NCBI GenBank assembly: GCA_026003335.1
Contig: BPHB01000001.1
Coordinates: 952,591-1,016,590, forward strand
Length of the DNA stretch: 64,000 nucleotides
From: Chitinophagales bacterium
Lineage (GTDB): Bacteria; Bacteroidota; Bacteroidia; Chitinophagales; CAIOSU01
Reading direction: 5' to 3'
This document shows, in pieces, positions 53,898 to 63,989 of the stretch (its first letter is position 1; the number at the start of each line of letters is the position of its first letter). Below the pieces are notes generated by a model. That model did no database searches. It was not told where the DNA came from and saw only the letters and a program-made list of their open reading frames with translations. The position numbers were made by a program, and so were the translations under genes.

Positions 53898-55919
53898 ATG
53901 AGCAACGAGCATCGCTACACCAATCACCTGATCCATGAAAGCAGCCCTTACCTGTTGCAGCATGCCCACAATCCGGTTGACTGGTATCCCTGGGGACCGG
54001 AGGCACTGGAAAAAGCGCAAAAGGAAAACAAACTCTTAATTATCAGCATCGGGTATGCGGCCTGTCACTGGTGTCACGTGATGGAAAAAGAATCTTTTGA
54101 AGATACCTCTGTTGCCAGGCTGATGAATGAAAAGTTTGTTTCTATTAAGGTGGACAGGGAGGAAAGACCGGATCTGGACATGCTTTACATGCATGCCTGT
54201 CAGCTTATCACAGGCGGAGGAGGCTGGCCGTTGAATGCTATTGCCCTACCGGACGGCACCCCTATTTACGCGGGGACCTACTTTCCGAAAGAACAGTGGA
54301 TGCGTGTGCTACAGCAGGTGTACGATTTTTATACACAAAATCCGGAAAAAGCCCGAGAATACGCCCAGAGGTTGAAAGAAGGCATTGCCAGCCTTGAAGT
54401 AGTGCATCTGAAAAAACCTCAGAGGCCTATCAGCCGGGAAGAGTTAGACTCCGCGGTTCTCCATTTGCTCAAAACTCAGGATGTAAAAAAGGGCGGCCGT
54501 GCAGGTGCCCCAAAATTTCCCATGCCGGTAAATTATCAGTTTCTCCTCACGGCTTTCTACCAGCTTAAGCATGAACAAGCCCTCACAGTAACCGAATTAA
54601 CTCTGGACAACATAGCCCACGGAGGCATTTACGACCATATAGGAGGAGGCTTTGCACGCTATTCGGTGGATGATGCCTGGCATGTGCCACACTTTGAGAA
54701 GATGCTTTATGATAATGCCCAACTGGTGAGCCTTTATTCATTAGCCTTTCAGGCAACCCGGAAACCCTTATACCGCAAAGTCGTGTACGAAACCCTCCGC
54801 TGGGTAGAACGGGAAATGACTTCACCGGAAAATGGCTTTTATTCTTCACTGGATGCAGACAGCGAAGGCGAAGAGGGGCGCTTTTATGTGTGGACCGCAG
54901 AGGAACTTAAACGCATTTTAGGCACAGACGCTGACATGTTTATGGACTATTACGGTGTAACTCCCCAGGGAAACTGGGAACATGGGAAAAATGTGTTGCA
55001 CAGAACAGCCGTACAGGAAAAGATTGCCCGACAATACCACCTGTCACCGGCTGAACTGGAAGAAAAAATAGAAGCCCTCAAAAAAAAGGTTTTTGAAGAA
55101 CGGGAAAAACGCGTGCGTCCGGCACTGGATGATAAGATGATTACTTCCTGGAATGCCCTGATGATAAAAGGATATACCGATGCATACCGCGTATTCGGAG
55201 AAAAGCAATTCCTGGAAGCAGCCCGCTCCGGTGCACAATTTCTGCTCAGCAGGGTTGCTGAAAAGAACCGTCTCTCCCGAAATTATAAAAACGGTAAAGC
55301 CTATGTAGATGCTTTCTTGGACGATTATGCTCACACCATAGAAGCCTTTATTTCCCTGTATCAGGCTACCTTTGAAGAAAGCTACCTGCATCAGGCTGAA
55401 AAATGGATGGATTATGCTCTGGCACATTTTCACGATACAAACAGTGGCATGTTTTTCTACACCTCGGATGCGCATGAATTGCTGGTAGCCCGCAAAATGG
55501 AACTGAGCGACAATGTGATCCCCTCGTCCAATTCAGTAATGGCCAAAAATCTTTATCAGCTCGGACAACTGCTTTACCGCGATGATTATCTTAAATTACC
55601 TCCTCAGATGTTTAGCAACATGAAAAACGATGTGATAGAGCACCCTTCATTTTATGCCAACTGGGCGCTGCTGGGTTGCTGGTTGCTTGAGGAACCCTTT
55701 GAAATAGCTATAGTGGGAAAGGAAGCTGACCGGCTGAGGAGCGAGTTTGACCAGCACTTTCTCCCGAATGTGTTTTTGCTGGGAAGCACTGGCGAAAGTT
55801 CGCTTCCTCTGCTGCAAAACAAATTTGTGGAAAAACAAACCACCATTTACGTTTGCCGGGCAAAGACCTGTAAAATGCCGGTCACCACAGTGGAAGCGGC
55901 TCTCAATCAATTAAACTAA
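53898..55919 (+). CDS. YyaL-type thioredoxin-domain protein (DUF255)
   Basis: 673 aa from the ATG at 53898. The start [33 protein letters not shown] is the family N-terminus, followed by the redox-type motif [19 protein letters not shown] six-hairpin glycosidase-like helical barrel fills the rest, with [31 protein letters not shown]. The function is unclear despite the spermatogenesis-associated name. The frame is open back to 53721 and would add a hydrophobic segment [13 protein letters not shown] that resembles a lipobox, so a longer lipoprotein form is possible. Confidence 0.88.
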   Translation: MSNEHRYTNHLIHESSPYLLQHAHNPVDWYPWGPEALEKAQKENKLLIISIGYAACHWCHVMEKESFEDTSVARLMNEKFVSIKVDREERPDLDMLYMHACQLITGGGGWPLNAIALPDGTPIYAGTYFPKEQWMRVLQQVYDFYTQNPEKAREYAQRLKEGIASLEVVHLKKPQRPISREELDSAVLHLLKTQDVKKGGRAGAPKFPMPVNYQFLLTAFYQLKHEQALTVTELTLDNIAHGGIYDHIGGGFARYSVDDAWHVPHFEKMLYDNAQLVSLYSLAFQATRKPLYRKVVYETLRWVEREMTSPENGFYSSLDADSEGEEGRFYVWTAEELKRILGTDADMFMDYYGVTPQGNWEHGKNVLHRTAVQEKIARQYHLSPAELEEKIEALKKKVFEEREKRVRPALDDKMITSWNALMIKGYTDAYRVFGEKQFLEAARSGAQFLLSRVAEKNRLSRNYKNGKAYVDAFLDDYAHTIEAFISLYQATFEESYLHQAEKWMDYALAHFHDTNSGMFFYTSDAHELLVARKMELSDNVIPSSNSVMAKNLYQLGQLLYRDDYLKLPPQMFSNMKNDVIEHPSFYANWALLGCWLLEEPFEIAIVGKEADRLRSEFDQHFLPNVFLLGSTGESSLPLLQNKFVEKQTTIYVCRAKTCKMPVTTVEAALNQLN

Positions 55920-56067
55920 CCTGCAGCATTGTAGGATTATGTACCTTTCCCCACGCACACACGGCAGTCGGCTATGAGTACTATGCCACGGTGGTTTTAC
56001 CCGGTGGCGAGGGATACATTTTTCATCTACCCGCAAAGAGATTTTAATATTTTAGCTATCCAATTCT

Positions 56068-58512
56068 ATGAGCGCATTTCGGTTTATTTTGTCTGCATCG
56101 CTTACCTTGCTGCTATGCATGTTGTTTTCTTATAAAATCGGTCCTCTCCCTCCATTGGGATATTTTTTGAGCCCCTTTACAGGCTTCTGGCAAAATGCCG
56201 AAACCGCCCATCAGTCTCCGGCACTGCCGGCCCATCTGTCTGGCCTGCAGGAAGAAGTACAAGTGAAACTGGATACCTATCGCGTGCCGCATATCTTCGC
56301 CCGGAACAATTATGATTTGTATTTTATGCAAGGCTACGTGGTTGCCCGTGATCGCTTATGGCAGATGGAGTTTATCTCCAGGGCAGCCAGTGGACGGCTG
56401 TCGGAGATCTTTGGTCCCCGCGCACTGGAGTATGACCGCACTCAAAGACGCAGCGGCCTCCCGTATGCAGCTCACAAGGCGCTGGAACAATTTCCGGATG
56501 ATTCCGTGAGCCGTGAAGTACTACAGGCCTTTGCCGATGGAGTAAATGCATTTATCGGCTCCTTATCTTACAAAAACCTGCCGTTGGAATATAAGCTCCT
56601 GGATTACGCCCCCGAATCCTGGAAACCCTACAACACTGTGCTGCTGCTTAAATATATGGCCAACATGCTTACGGGTAAAGACTATGATATAGAGTACACC
56701 AACATCCTGCAGTTTCTGGACCCCGTGACTTTTGATTTGTTGTTTCCTGACTTTCCGGAGGGAATTGATCCGATTATTCCCAAGGGTACCCCGTTTAGAC
56801 GTACGCTTGCAGACACCAGCAAAATTGGCTCTGTCCGGTTGCATCATGTCTCTTCTCATGCCTGCTCTTTGTCGTTTACTCTGCCAGGCCTGCCTGAATA
56901 TCAGCCCGGTGTCGGCAGTAACAACTGGGCTATCTCAGCCGATAAATCCACTACCGGTTATCCCATATTATGCAATGACCCGCATCTGAAACTACAGGTG
57001 CCTTCTATCTGGTATATGATGCAGCTTCAGGCTCCGGGTATAAATGTTTATGGAGTTACTATTCCCGGAGCACCGGGTATTATCATCGGATTTAATGAAA
57101 ATATTGCCTGGGGAGTTACCAACGGCAGCATGGATGTACGCGACTGGTATCGCATCGTTTTTAAAGATGAAGCCAAAGATGCATATCTGTTTGACAACAA
57201 ATGGCTGAACACGAAAAAGGTAGTGGAGGAAATAAAGATGCGCAACAAGCCATCCTATTTTGATACGGTGATTTACACCCATCATGGACCGGTAGTGTAT
57301 GACGGAGCCTTTGGCTACCAGGACACGCTGATGCTGGCACTACGCTGGACGGCTCATAATCCCTCCAACGAGCTAAAAACATTTTATCTGCTCAACCGCG
57401 CCAGCAACTACAACGATTACCTCACTGCGCTGAACTACTTTGAATGTCCGGGACAAAATTTTGTCTTCGCCAGCATAGATGGTGACATCGCAATAAAGCA
57501 ACAGGGGCGCTTTGTATTGCGCAGAAAAAACGAAGGTAAATTTATTCTGGATGGAACCTCATCGGCCACAGACTGGCAGGGGTATATCCCCTCAGAGGAT
57601 AACCCTCATATAAAAAATCCCTCTCGTGGCTTTGTCAGCTCTGCCAATCAGCATCCTACCGACTCCACCTATCCTTATTACTATACGGGCATCTATGAAT
57701 ATTATCGCAATCGCAGGATCAATACCTTTCTGCAGGGAAAGGAGAAATTTTCACCCGAAGACATGAAAACACTGCAAAACGATAACTATAATCTTATGGC
57801 GTCTGAAGTGTTGCCCTATTTGCTTACCCAGCTGGACGTTTCTGCTCTAAGTAAAGCCGGACAAGAGGCCTTTAATGACCTGGCTTCATGGAATTTTTAT
57901 AATAATCCTGACCTTACCGCACCTACCCGTTTTACTGTCATGTGGAATGTCTTTTACCAATCGCTGTGGGATGAGTTTCTTGCGGAAAAGAATAAACCAC
58001 TCACTGCACCTGACCCTTATAACACTACCAGCTTTATCATCAATCACCCTAACCATCCGCTGATTGACAACCACACCACCCCGGAAAAAGAAACGCTCAA
58101 TATGCTGGTAGAGCAGGCTTTTACACAAATGATTGCTCAGATAAATTCCTGGACCGATAGCACCGGCATGGTTCCTGTATGGGCAGCCTACAAGGATACG
58201 CGCCTGTCACATTTTCTGCCCGTGGAATCTTTTCATGTAAAGCATCTGCCCGTGGGTGGTGACCTTCATATTGTCAACGCCACCAATCGCACACATGGAC
58301 AGTCGTGGAAAATGGTTGTTGCCCTCGGGCGTCCCGTGCAGGCATGGGGCGTATATCCTGGTGGTCAATCAGGTAATCCCGGAAGTCCCTGGTATAACTC
58401 ATATACCATCCAATGGGTTAACGGCCAGTATTATCCGCTGCTGTTTCTTCAACATGTTGATGAAGGCAGCGAAGAAATTATTTTTCAAACTTCCATAAAA
58501 CCACGTCCGTGA
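56068..58512 (+). CDS. Penicillin acylase family protein
   Basis: 814-aa Ntn hydrolase with an N-terminal signal or anchor (FILSASLTLLLCMLFSY). The alpha-chain part has DTYRVPHIFARNNYDLYFMQGYVVARDRLWQMEF. The predicted autocleavage site precedes Ser in GVGSNNWAIS, which would become the beta-chain nucleophile. NDPHLKLQVPSIWY and GVTIPGAPGIIIGFNENIAWGVTN are strongly conserved. It hydrolyses amides such as acyl-homoserine lactones or beta-lactam side chains; the natural substrate is unknown. The next gene overlaps its stop (GTGA). Confidence 0.94.
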   Translation: MSAFRFILSASLTLLLCMLFSYKIGPLPPLGYFLSPFTGFWQNAETAHQSPALPAHLSGLQEEVQVKLDTYRVPHIFARNNYDLYFMQGYVVARDRLWQMEFISRAASGRLSEIFGPRALEYDRTQRRSGLPYAAHKALEQFPDDSVSREVLQAFADGVNAFIGSLSYKNLPLEYKLLDYAPESWKPYNTVLLLKYMANMLTGKDYDIEYTNILQFLDPVTFDLLFPDFPEGIDPIIPKGTPFRRTLADTSKIGSVRLHHVSSHACSLSFTLPGLPEYQPGVGSNNWAISADKSTTGYPILCNDPHLKLQVPSIWYMMQLQAPGINVYGVTIPGAPGIIIGFNENIAWGVTNGSMDVRDWYRIVFKDEAKDAYLFDNKWLNTKKVVEEIKMRNKPSYFDTVIYTHHGPVVYDGAFGYQDTLMLALRWTAHNPSNELKTFYLLNRASNYNDYLTALNYFECPGQNFVFASIDGDIAIKQQGRFVLRRKNEGKFILDGTSSATDWQGYIPSEDNPHIKNPSRGFVSSANQHPTDSTYPYYYTGIYEYYRNRRINTFLQGKEKFSPEDMKTLQNDNYNLMASEVLPYLLTQLDVSALSKAGQEAFNDLASWNFYNNPDLTAPTRFTVMWNVFYQSLWDEFLAEKNKPLTAPDPYNTTSFIINHPNHPLIDNHTTPEKETLNMLVEQAFTQMIAQINSWTDSTGMVPVWAAYKDTRLSHFLPVESFHVKHLPVGGDLHIVNATNRTHGQSWKMVVALGRPVQAWGVYPGGQSGNPGSPWYNSYTIQWVNGQYYPLLFLQHVDEGSEEIIFQTSIKPRP

Positions 58513-58871
58513 AGTTTAGCATAGCACTTATTCTTGCCGCAATCATCAGCCTTGTGCTGCAATGGTTTTTGCCCTGGTGGTCATTGGTTGTTGCAGCTTT
58601 CCTCACGGGTTTTATTTTGGTGCTGCCCCCGTGGCAATCTTTTATTGCCGGCTTTATCGGCACTGCCTTAGTATGGTGGGTTTATGCTTTGATTATAGAC
58701 ATCCGCACACAATCTATCCTTTCTGAAAAAATAGCCCCGCTATTTCATCTCAGCCATCCGGCCCTGCTCATTCTGCTCTGCGGTGCATCAGCCGGACTCA
58801 TTGGGGGCTTCGCCCTGCTTTCAGGAAGTGAATGCAGAAGAATGATCATTTCTGATAATGCAACTAACTAA
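58509..58871 (+). CDS. Small membrane protein of unknown function
   Basis: 120 aa from a GTG that overlaps the penicillin acylase stop by 4 nt. Four hydrophobic segments are visible (IALILAAIISLVLQWFL, LVVAAFLTGFILVL, FIAGFIGTALVWWVYAL, ALLILLCGASAGLIGGFALL). No family is recognised. The next gene starts 14 nt before its stop, so three genes form a tightly coupled operon. Confidence 0.75.
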   Translation: MKFSIALILAAIISLVLQWFLPWWSLVVAAFLTGFILVLPPWQSFIAGFIGTALVWWVYALIIDIRTQSILSEKIAPLFHLSHPALLILLCGASAGLIGGFALLSGSECRRMIISDNATN

Positions 58872-59313
58872 CTATACATTTAAGCCCATACTGCTACTGA
58901 TTGGGGTGATAGTTTCCTGCCGACCAGCTCAGGAAAGGCTGGTTATAGAAGGCAATTGGGAGGTGGTGCACGTAGAGCTAAACCATCAGCCGGGCAATGC
59001 GATGGAGTATTTTCTGGCCAACTACACATCTTTTGCAGCATGCTGCCATTATCTGGTTGACTTTCGCAGCAACCTTACCTGTTCAGGTACATATATACAC
59101 AATGATTCCCTCATCTACACCACCGAAGGACGATGGAATCTGGTAGCGTTTAATCGGATCTATGTAAAACTGGACCGCTATGTGGACGCTATGCTGGAAG
59201 TTGACCGGCATAGCAACCGGTATTATTCCCTGCGTTCCGACAGCAACAGAGTTGCCGCTCTCAACGGAGCCGTAATGCCTGTAAAAATTGAAATCCGCAG
59301 AACAGATATTTAA
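58858..59313 (+). CDS. Lipocalin-like lipoprotein
   Basis: 151 aa. The lipoprotein signal FKPILLLIGVIVSC is followed by EGNWEVVHVELN, a typical lipocalin-like first strand, and DSLIYTTEGRWNLVAFNRIYVKLD further on. Ligand unknown. It overlaps the preceding membrane-protein gene by 14 nt. Its TAA overlaps the stop of the convergent GT-C/TPR gene in a shared TTAA. Confidence 0.7.
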   Translation: MQLTNYTFKPILLLIGVIVSCRPAQERLVIEGNWEVVHVELNHQPGNAMEYFLANYTSFAACCHYLVDFRSNLTCSGTYIHNDSLIYTTEGRWNLVAFNRIYVKLDRYVDAMLEVDRHSNRYYSLRSDSNRVAALNGAVMPVKIEIRRTDI

Positions 59314-61253
59314 GGCTTTTTTAGTATCCGCTCAGCCATCTGAAGATATTTACGCTGGGTAGCAGTGTCACCCTTTTTCTCGTAACATAAGGCCAGACTC
59401 TGATATAGCTCCGCTTCCAGCATGCGATCAACAGAAACGTATTTGAGTGCTTTGTTAAATTCTTCTATCGCAGCATCATAATCCCCTTTCATGAAGTAGG
59501 CGCTGCCCAGATTTTTGTAAGGATCAGGAAAGCGCGTGTCAATCTTCAGTGCAAGGCGGAAATATTTCATAGCCCTATCCAAATCACCGCGCTCACCATA
59601 AATTACTCCCAGATTATTGTATACCTTCCACTGGCCTACTTTTCTGTCAATGGCGCTCTGATAGTCAGCAATAGCTTTATCATATTCTCCCTTGCGGTAA
59701 TAAGCCAGGCCCCGCTGTCCGAAAGCATCAGCATAATCGGGATAAATGGCCAAAGCACGGTTATATTCGGCAATAGCAGAATCCAGCAGTTGCATCTTCA
59801 ATGCCTCGCTGGGTGCCTTCATGGCTTTTTCTTTCATAATCTCATTGGCAAACCAGTAGTGCAGCCGCGCACTGTTTGGCGCATGGCGTACGTCCGTTGC
59901 ATATATCGTATAGTGATCGCTCCATGCCCGGTTGCGGTGTATCGTCAGCACGGAGAATATTCCGGCAACAACTGCTATGGTCCCCACCATCCATACATTC
60001 TGCCTGATTAATAGCGCCAGGTTGCCTTCCCCGCCACGCACGGGAAAAAGCTTTTCCAGCAGACCGATAACAGCTATGCTAAACCCGAGTGAAGGCACAT
60101 ATAAAAAACGTTCACCGAAACCTGAACCAATAGTGATAACCAGATTAGAATAAAGAGAAATCGTAATCAAATAAAAAGCTATACCAAACACCCACAGCTC
60201 TTTCTTTTTCATTCTCCGGATAACTATGCCGGCAAGGATAACATAAACCAACAAAGAAATTATTGGGCGATAATCCGTCCATCTCACAATCGGAATCTGA
60301 TTATAGGCATAATCAATAGACAGCGGATGCGGAACAAACAACATGTACAGATATTTTCCCAGAATCATGAACGCTGTCGCAGTTTTTTCAGAAACACTTT
60401 TTGCAGCCACCAGGAAATTATCAATAAGCAACACATCCGGGATATCACTTATTTCGCCCAGTATAAATTTTCTCAGTACCAGGTAAACCACTGCACCTGA
60501 TGCAAAGCAGACGCTTATGATAAGGTTTTTCCTTACCGGTACATTGCTGAAAAAGTAAACCATCACCGGAACGGCCGCAATGAGTGTAATAGAGCTTTCC
60601 TTGGACATCAGGGACAGAAAGTACAACCCCGCTGCTGCAGCCAGTGAGGCAGGTTTTGCATTGCGGTTATAATCAAGCACCATGTGCAACGCTCCCAGTG
60701 CAAAAAGAAAGGATAGTATTTCATCCCGGCTCTTGATATTCGCCACTACCTCCGTATGAATAGGATGCGTAATAAACAGAAGAGTAATCAACGCAGGAAT
60801 GATAAGGGCAACCCCCGAAAGCAACCGACATAGCAATGAAAAAAGCAGAAATGCCGTAAGGGCATAGAGCAACACATTGATAAGATGTCCCGGAAAAGGA
60901 TTGTTGGGAAACAACTCCCACTCTATGGCAAACATCACCAGGGAAAGCGGACGATAGAGCGTCCCCTTCGCAGTCCAGTAACCAGCCCGGTAATCGGTAA
61001 CCAACAAATCAGGAATGCCGCGAATACCCTGTTTGACAAAATGGTTTTCAATAATGGCATTGGAGTCATCAAGCAAAAAGCCATGCCTCAGGGTATTGGC
61101 ATATAAAGCAAAGGCAATAGCTGCCAGCAACAGGCCGATAAGCAATCGTTGTTTCTTGTTTGTTGTGAACTGTACCCGCTCCTCCTTTCTCTTCTCCACA
61201 GCAGTGCGCTGCCGGGCAAATTTCTCTTTGCGTGTAAGTTTCCTGTTGGCCAT
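59310..61253 (-). CDS. GT-C-type membrane protein with C-terminal TPR repeats
   Basis: 647 aa from the ATG at 61253 (a TTG at 61262 is in frame). A basic N-terminus precedes about ten membrane helices. The first periplasmic loop has LLDDSNAIIENHFV, the double aspartate expected in GT-C glycosyltransferases that use lipid-linked sugars. About four TPR units close the protein (AFGQRGLAYYRKGEYDKAIADY, YNNLGVIYGERGDLDRAMKYF, YKNLGSAYFMKGDYDAAIEEF, YQSLALCYEKKGD). The layout resembles TMTC/Pmt-like proteins, and it may glycosylate exported proteins. The sugar is unknown. Confidence 0.82.
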   Translation of the reverse strand: MANRKLTRKEKFARQRTAVEKRKEERVQFTTNKKQRLLIGLLLAAIAFALYANTLRHGFLLDDSNAIIENHFVKQGIRGIPDLLVTDYRAGYWTAKGTLYRPLSLVMFAIEWELFPNNPFPGHLINVLLYALTAFLLFSLLCRLLSGVALIIPALITLLFITHPIHTEVVANIKSRDEILSFLFALGALHMVLDYNRNAKPASLAAAAGLYFLSLMSKESSITLIAAVPVMVYFFSNVPVRKNLIISVCFASGAVVYLVLRKFILGEISDIPDVLLIDNFLVAAKSVSEKTATAFMILGKYLYMLFVPHPLSIDYAYNQIPIVRWTDYRPIISLLVYVILAGIVIRRMKKKELWVFGIAFYLITISLYSNLVITIGSGFGERFLYVPSLGFSIAVIGLLEKLFPVRGGEGNLALLIRQNVWMVGTIAVVAGIFSVLTIHRNRAWSDHYTIYATDVRHAPNSARLHYWFANEIMKEKAMKAPSEALKMQLLDSAIAEYNRALAIYPDYADAFGQRGLAYYRKGEYDKAIADYQSAIDRKVGQWKVYNNLGVIYGERGDLDRAMKYFRLALKIDTRFPDPYKNLGSAYFMKGDYDAAIEEFNKALKYVSVDRMLEAELYQSLALCYEKKGDTATQRKYLQMAERILKKP

Positions 61254-61291
61254 TACCGGCAAATATATTTCGTCTGGATTGAGACGGAAAT

Positions 61292-61309
61292 GGTATTTTT
61301 AAAAATACC
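61292..61309. promoter_or_regulatory. 18-bp perfect palindrome between divergent genes
   Basis: GGTATTTTTAAAAATACC lies 7 nt upstream of the GMC oxidoreductase ATG and 38 nt upstream of the divergent GT-C/TPR ATG. It could be an operator for one or both; no terminator function is expected here. Confidence 0.4.
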
Positions 61310-61316
61310 TTCGCGT

Positions 61317-62939
61317 ATGGATGATAAAATCTATGATTATATCGTCATCGGTTCCGGTTTTGGCGGTAGCGTATCCGCCATGCGATTGTCAGAGAAGGGC
61401 TATTCTGTGTTGGTTATTGAAAAAGGCAAGCGCTATACTGCCGGGGATTTTCCGAAAACCAACTGGAACATTTTCAAATACCTGTGGGCACCGCTGATAA
61501 GATGTTTCGGAATTCAGCAGCTCAGTTTTTTCAAAGAGGTGTTTGTGCTCAGCGGAGTAGGCGTTGGAGGCGGAAGCCTTGTGTATGCCAACACCCACTT
61601 TGTCCCCCCGGATGCCTTCTTTCAAAATCCGGTGTGGGCAAAATTTAAAGACTGGAAGAAAACCCTGCTTCCCTTCTACGAGCAGGCCATGTTTATGCTG
61701 GGCACCACCAAGTACCAAAAAATATATGAAGCCGACCGCGTGCTGAAGGAAATAGCCGAGGAAATGGGGCGTGGCGAAACTTTTGATAACGTGAACGTGG
61801 GCGTTTACTTTGGCAACACTGAAAAAGAAGTAGACCCTTATTTTAACGGACTGGGACCCGCACGCAAAGGATGCGTGGAATGTGCCGGATGTATGGTAGG
61901 CTGTCGCTTTCATGCGAAGAATACACTGGATAAAAACTATCTCTGGTTTGCCGAAAAATTCGGAGCACAGATTTTACCAGAAACCCTGGCCACCCGCATT
62001 GAACATCAAAATGGCATCTACACCGTTCATACCCGTAGCAGCACCTCATGGTTTTCTGCAAGGAAGAAAACATATCGCTCCCGGGGATTGGTCGTTAGCG
62101 GTGGTGTATTGGGCACTCTTGAGCTCCTACTGAAACAGAAATATGAAACCCGCACACTGCAAAACCTTTCCGACCAGTTAGGCAACCAAGTACGAACCAA
62201 CTCGGAGATGATCTGCGGAGTACACTCCTTTGACCGCAAGCTCAATCATGGCATTGCCATCAGCAGTGTTTTTAATCCCGATGAAGTAACTCATGTAGAA
62301 GTGGTAAAATTTCCGGATACATCCGGATTGCTGGGCCGGCTGGGCACCTTAGCTACAGGACCCGGCAAACCTGCTATACGTACACTGAAACTCCTGGTTA
62401 ATATTCTGCGGAATCCGTGGAAAGTACTACGTAGCTACCTGAATCCGAAAATTATGCGGGGCACAGTTATCCTCCTTGTTATGCAAACGCTGGATAATTC
62501 CATGAAGATGGTTTGGAAAAAGGGTCTCTTCGGTGGCAGAATGCATATGGAAAATCCGGGGAAAAGAGTGCCGGCATATATTGATATCGGACAGCAGGTA
62601 ATGCAGCGCTATGCCGAAAAAGTAAACGGCATCGGGATAAACGCCATCACGGAAATCCTATTGGATATGTCCACTACAGCGCATATCCTTGGCGGCTGTC
62701 CGATGGGTGATTCCAGAGAAACCGGTGTCGTTAACGACAAATTCGAAGTATTTGGTTACCCGAATATGTACATTTTGGATGGTTCGGTTGTGCCGGCCAA
62801 TCTGGGAGTCAATCCCAGTCTCACGATTACCGCATTAAGTGAATATGCGATGGCGCAAATACCGGAGAAAGAAGGTCATCAAGGTAAAAACCTCAACGAG
62901 CTGCTCCGTGAACAATCGCCCGCCTTTGTTTCGGGTTAA
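61317..62939 (+). CDS. GMC-family FAD oxidoreductase (cholesterol oxidase-like)
   Basis: 540 aa from the ATG at 61317, which places the FAD-binding motif YIVIGSGFGGSVSAMRL at residue 8. GVGVGGGSLVYANTHFVPP and the Cys-rich CVECAGCMVGCRFHAKNT followed by LDKNYLWFAEKFGA are typical of the cholesterol-oxidase-type branch. The C-terminal HILGGCPMGDSRETGVV..VLGVNPSLTITAL-like end (NLGVNPSLTITAL) completes the FAD site. It oxidises an alcohol or sterol-like substrate, not known here. It converges on ribD with overlapping stops. Confidence 0.9.
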   Translation: MDDKIYDYIVIGSGFGGSVSAMRLSEKGYSVLVIEKGKRYTAGDFPKTNWNIFKYLWAPLIRCFGIQQLSFFKEVFVLSGVGVGGGSLVYANTHFVPPDAFFQNPVWAKFKDWKKTLLPFYEQAMFMLGTTKYQKIYEADRVLKEIAEEMGRGETFDNVNVGVYFGNTEKEVDPYFNGLGPARKGCVECAGCMVGCRFHAKNTLDKNYLWFAEKFGAQILPETLATRIEHQNGIYTVHTRSSTSWFSARKKTYRSRGLVVSGGVLGTLELLLKQKYETRTLQNLSDQLGNQVRTNSEMICGVHSFDRKLNHGIAISSVFNPDEVTHVEVVKFPDTSGLLGRLGTLATGPGKPAIRTLKLLVNILRNPWKVLRSYLNPKIMRGTVILLVMQTLDNSMKMVWKKGLFGGRMHMENPGKRVPAYIDIGQQVMQRYAEKVNGIGINAITEILLDMSTTAHILGGCPMGDSRETGVVNDKFEVFGYPNMYILDGSVVPANLGVNPSLTITALSEYAMAQIPEKEGHQGKNLNELLREQSPAFVSG

Positions 62940-63101
62940 AGATTTTTTATAATCGTCAGACTATCTTCGCCCACAGTGTCTTCAGCTATCACATCTCCGG
63001 TGATTACAGGAGCTGAAATGCCGCTCCCGAAGCGCACCCTGCCGGTTAATATTCTTGCCTCATCCCAGTAACCGCTTTCAATAAAGCTATTCAGATATAA
63101 C
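62936..63101 (-). pseudogene. Out-of-frame 3' end of ribD
   Basis: One base out of frame with the main ribD frame, this stretch encodes LYLNSFIESGYWDEARIL and then TGRVRFGSGISAPVI, the normal RibD C-terminus, and stops at TAA (62936-62938). The frames meet at about 63100, within VEGGA. The total length of 1054 nt is one base more than a multiple of three, as a single inserted base would give. Confidence 0.8.
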
Positions 63102-63989
63102 CGCTCCTCCCTCTACCATGAGCGACAATATACCCCGGCGGTACATATCATTTAGCATAGCATGCAACAATTCGGGCCCGTCTGGTATTCTGATATAGGT
63201 GATATGACCGTTTTTGTCTTCTTTCTTTAAATTATAAACAAGCACCTGCTGTCCTGTATCATCAAAAACATGAGCCGATGGAGGCACCCGCAGGTAGCGA
63301 TCAATAATCACTCTCATAGGCTGCGCAGCATTCCACCACAAGCGGTTGGTCAGCCGGGGATTATCCGTCAACACCGTGCCGCTTCCAACAAGGATGGCGC
63401 TCTCTTCACTGCGCCAGCGATGCACCAGCCTGCGTGCGGTTTCACCCGTTATCCAATCCTGCCGGCCTGTTTTGCGCGCAAAAAACCCATCTTTAGTCTG
63501 CGCCCATTTAAGCATGATGTATGGGCGCTTCTTTTTATGAAACGTAAAGAATCTTCTGTTTAACCACGCTCCCGCTCCTTCAAGCACACCGCTGATTACC
63601 ATACAGCCTGCTTGCCTCAGCCTGTGGATGCCTTTTCCGCTCACCACGGGATTGGGATCTACATTGGCTATTACAATTTTTTTTATTCCTGCACGCAGTA
63701 TGAAGTCGGTACAGGGCGGGGTCTTACCCTGATGATTGCAGGGTTCCAGATTCACGTATAAGGTAGATTCAGGTATCCGGGGGTTCAGCTCGCGGGGAAC
63801 GGCAGCAATGGCATGCACCTCGGCATGTGGCTCACCAAATGCCTTATGATATCCTTCCCCTATGATTCTGCCGGCATATACCAGCACAGCCCCTACCATA
63901 GGATTGGGAGCAACCCGTCCGGCTCCGAGAGCAGCCAAATCCAGGCAGCGCAACATATATTTTTCATCCGTCTTTTCCTCTGCCGGCAT
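63087..63989 (-). CDS. ribD: Bifunctional riboflavin biosynthesis deaminase/reductase RibD, C-terminus frameshifted
   Basis: 300 aa as read. The deaminase domain has the zinc motif HAEVHAI and PCNHQGKTPPC; GAVLVYAGRIIGEGYHKAFG precedes it. The reductase domain begins at RPYIMLKWAQTKDGF and has GSGTVLTDNPRLTNR. It ends abruptly after SLMVEGGAVISE, about 50 residues short. The missing end is present one frame over (62936-63101). Either the gene is broken or the assembly has one extra base; riboflavin synthesis is normally essential unless imported. Confidence 0.88.
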   Translation of the reverse strand: MPAEEKTDEKYMLRCLDLAALGAGRVAPNPMVGAVLVYAGRIIGEGYHKAFGEPHAEVHAIAAVPRELNPRIPESTLYVNLEPCNHQGKTPPCTDFILRAGIKKIVIANVDPNPVVSGKGIHRLRQAGCMVISGVLEGAGAWLNRRFFTFHKKKRPYIMLKWAQTKDGFFARKTGRQDWITGETARRLVHRWRSEESAILVGSGTVLTDNPRLTNRLWWNAAQPMRVIIDRYLRVPPSAHVFDDTGQQVLVYNLKKEDKNGHITYIRIPDGPELLHAMLNDMYRRGILSLMVEGGAVISE

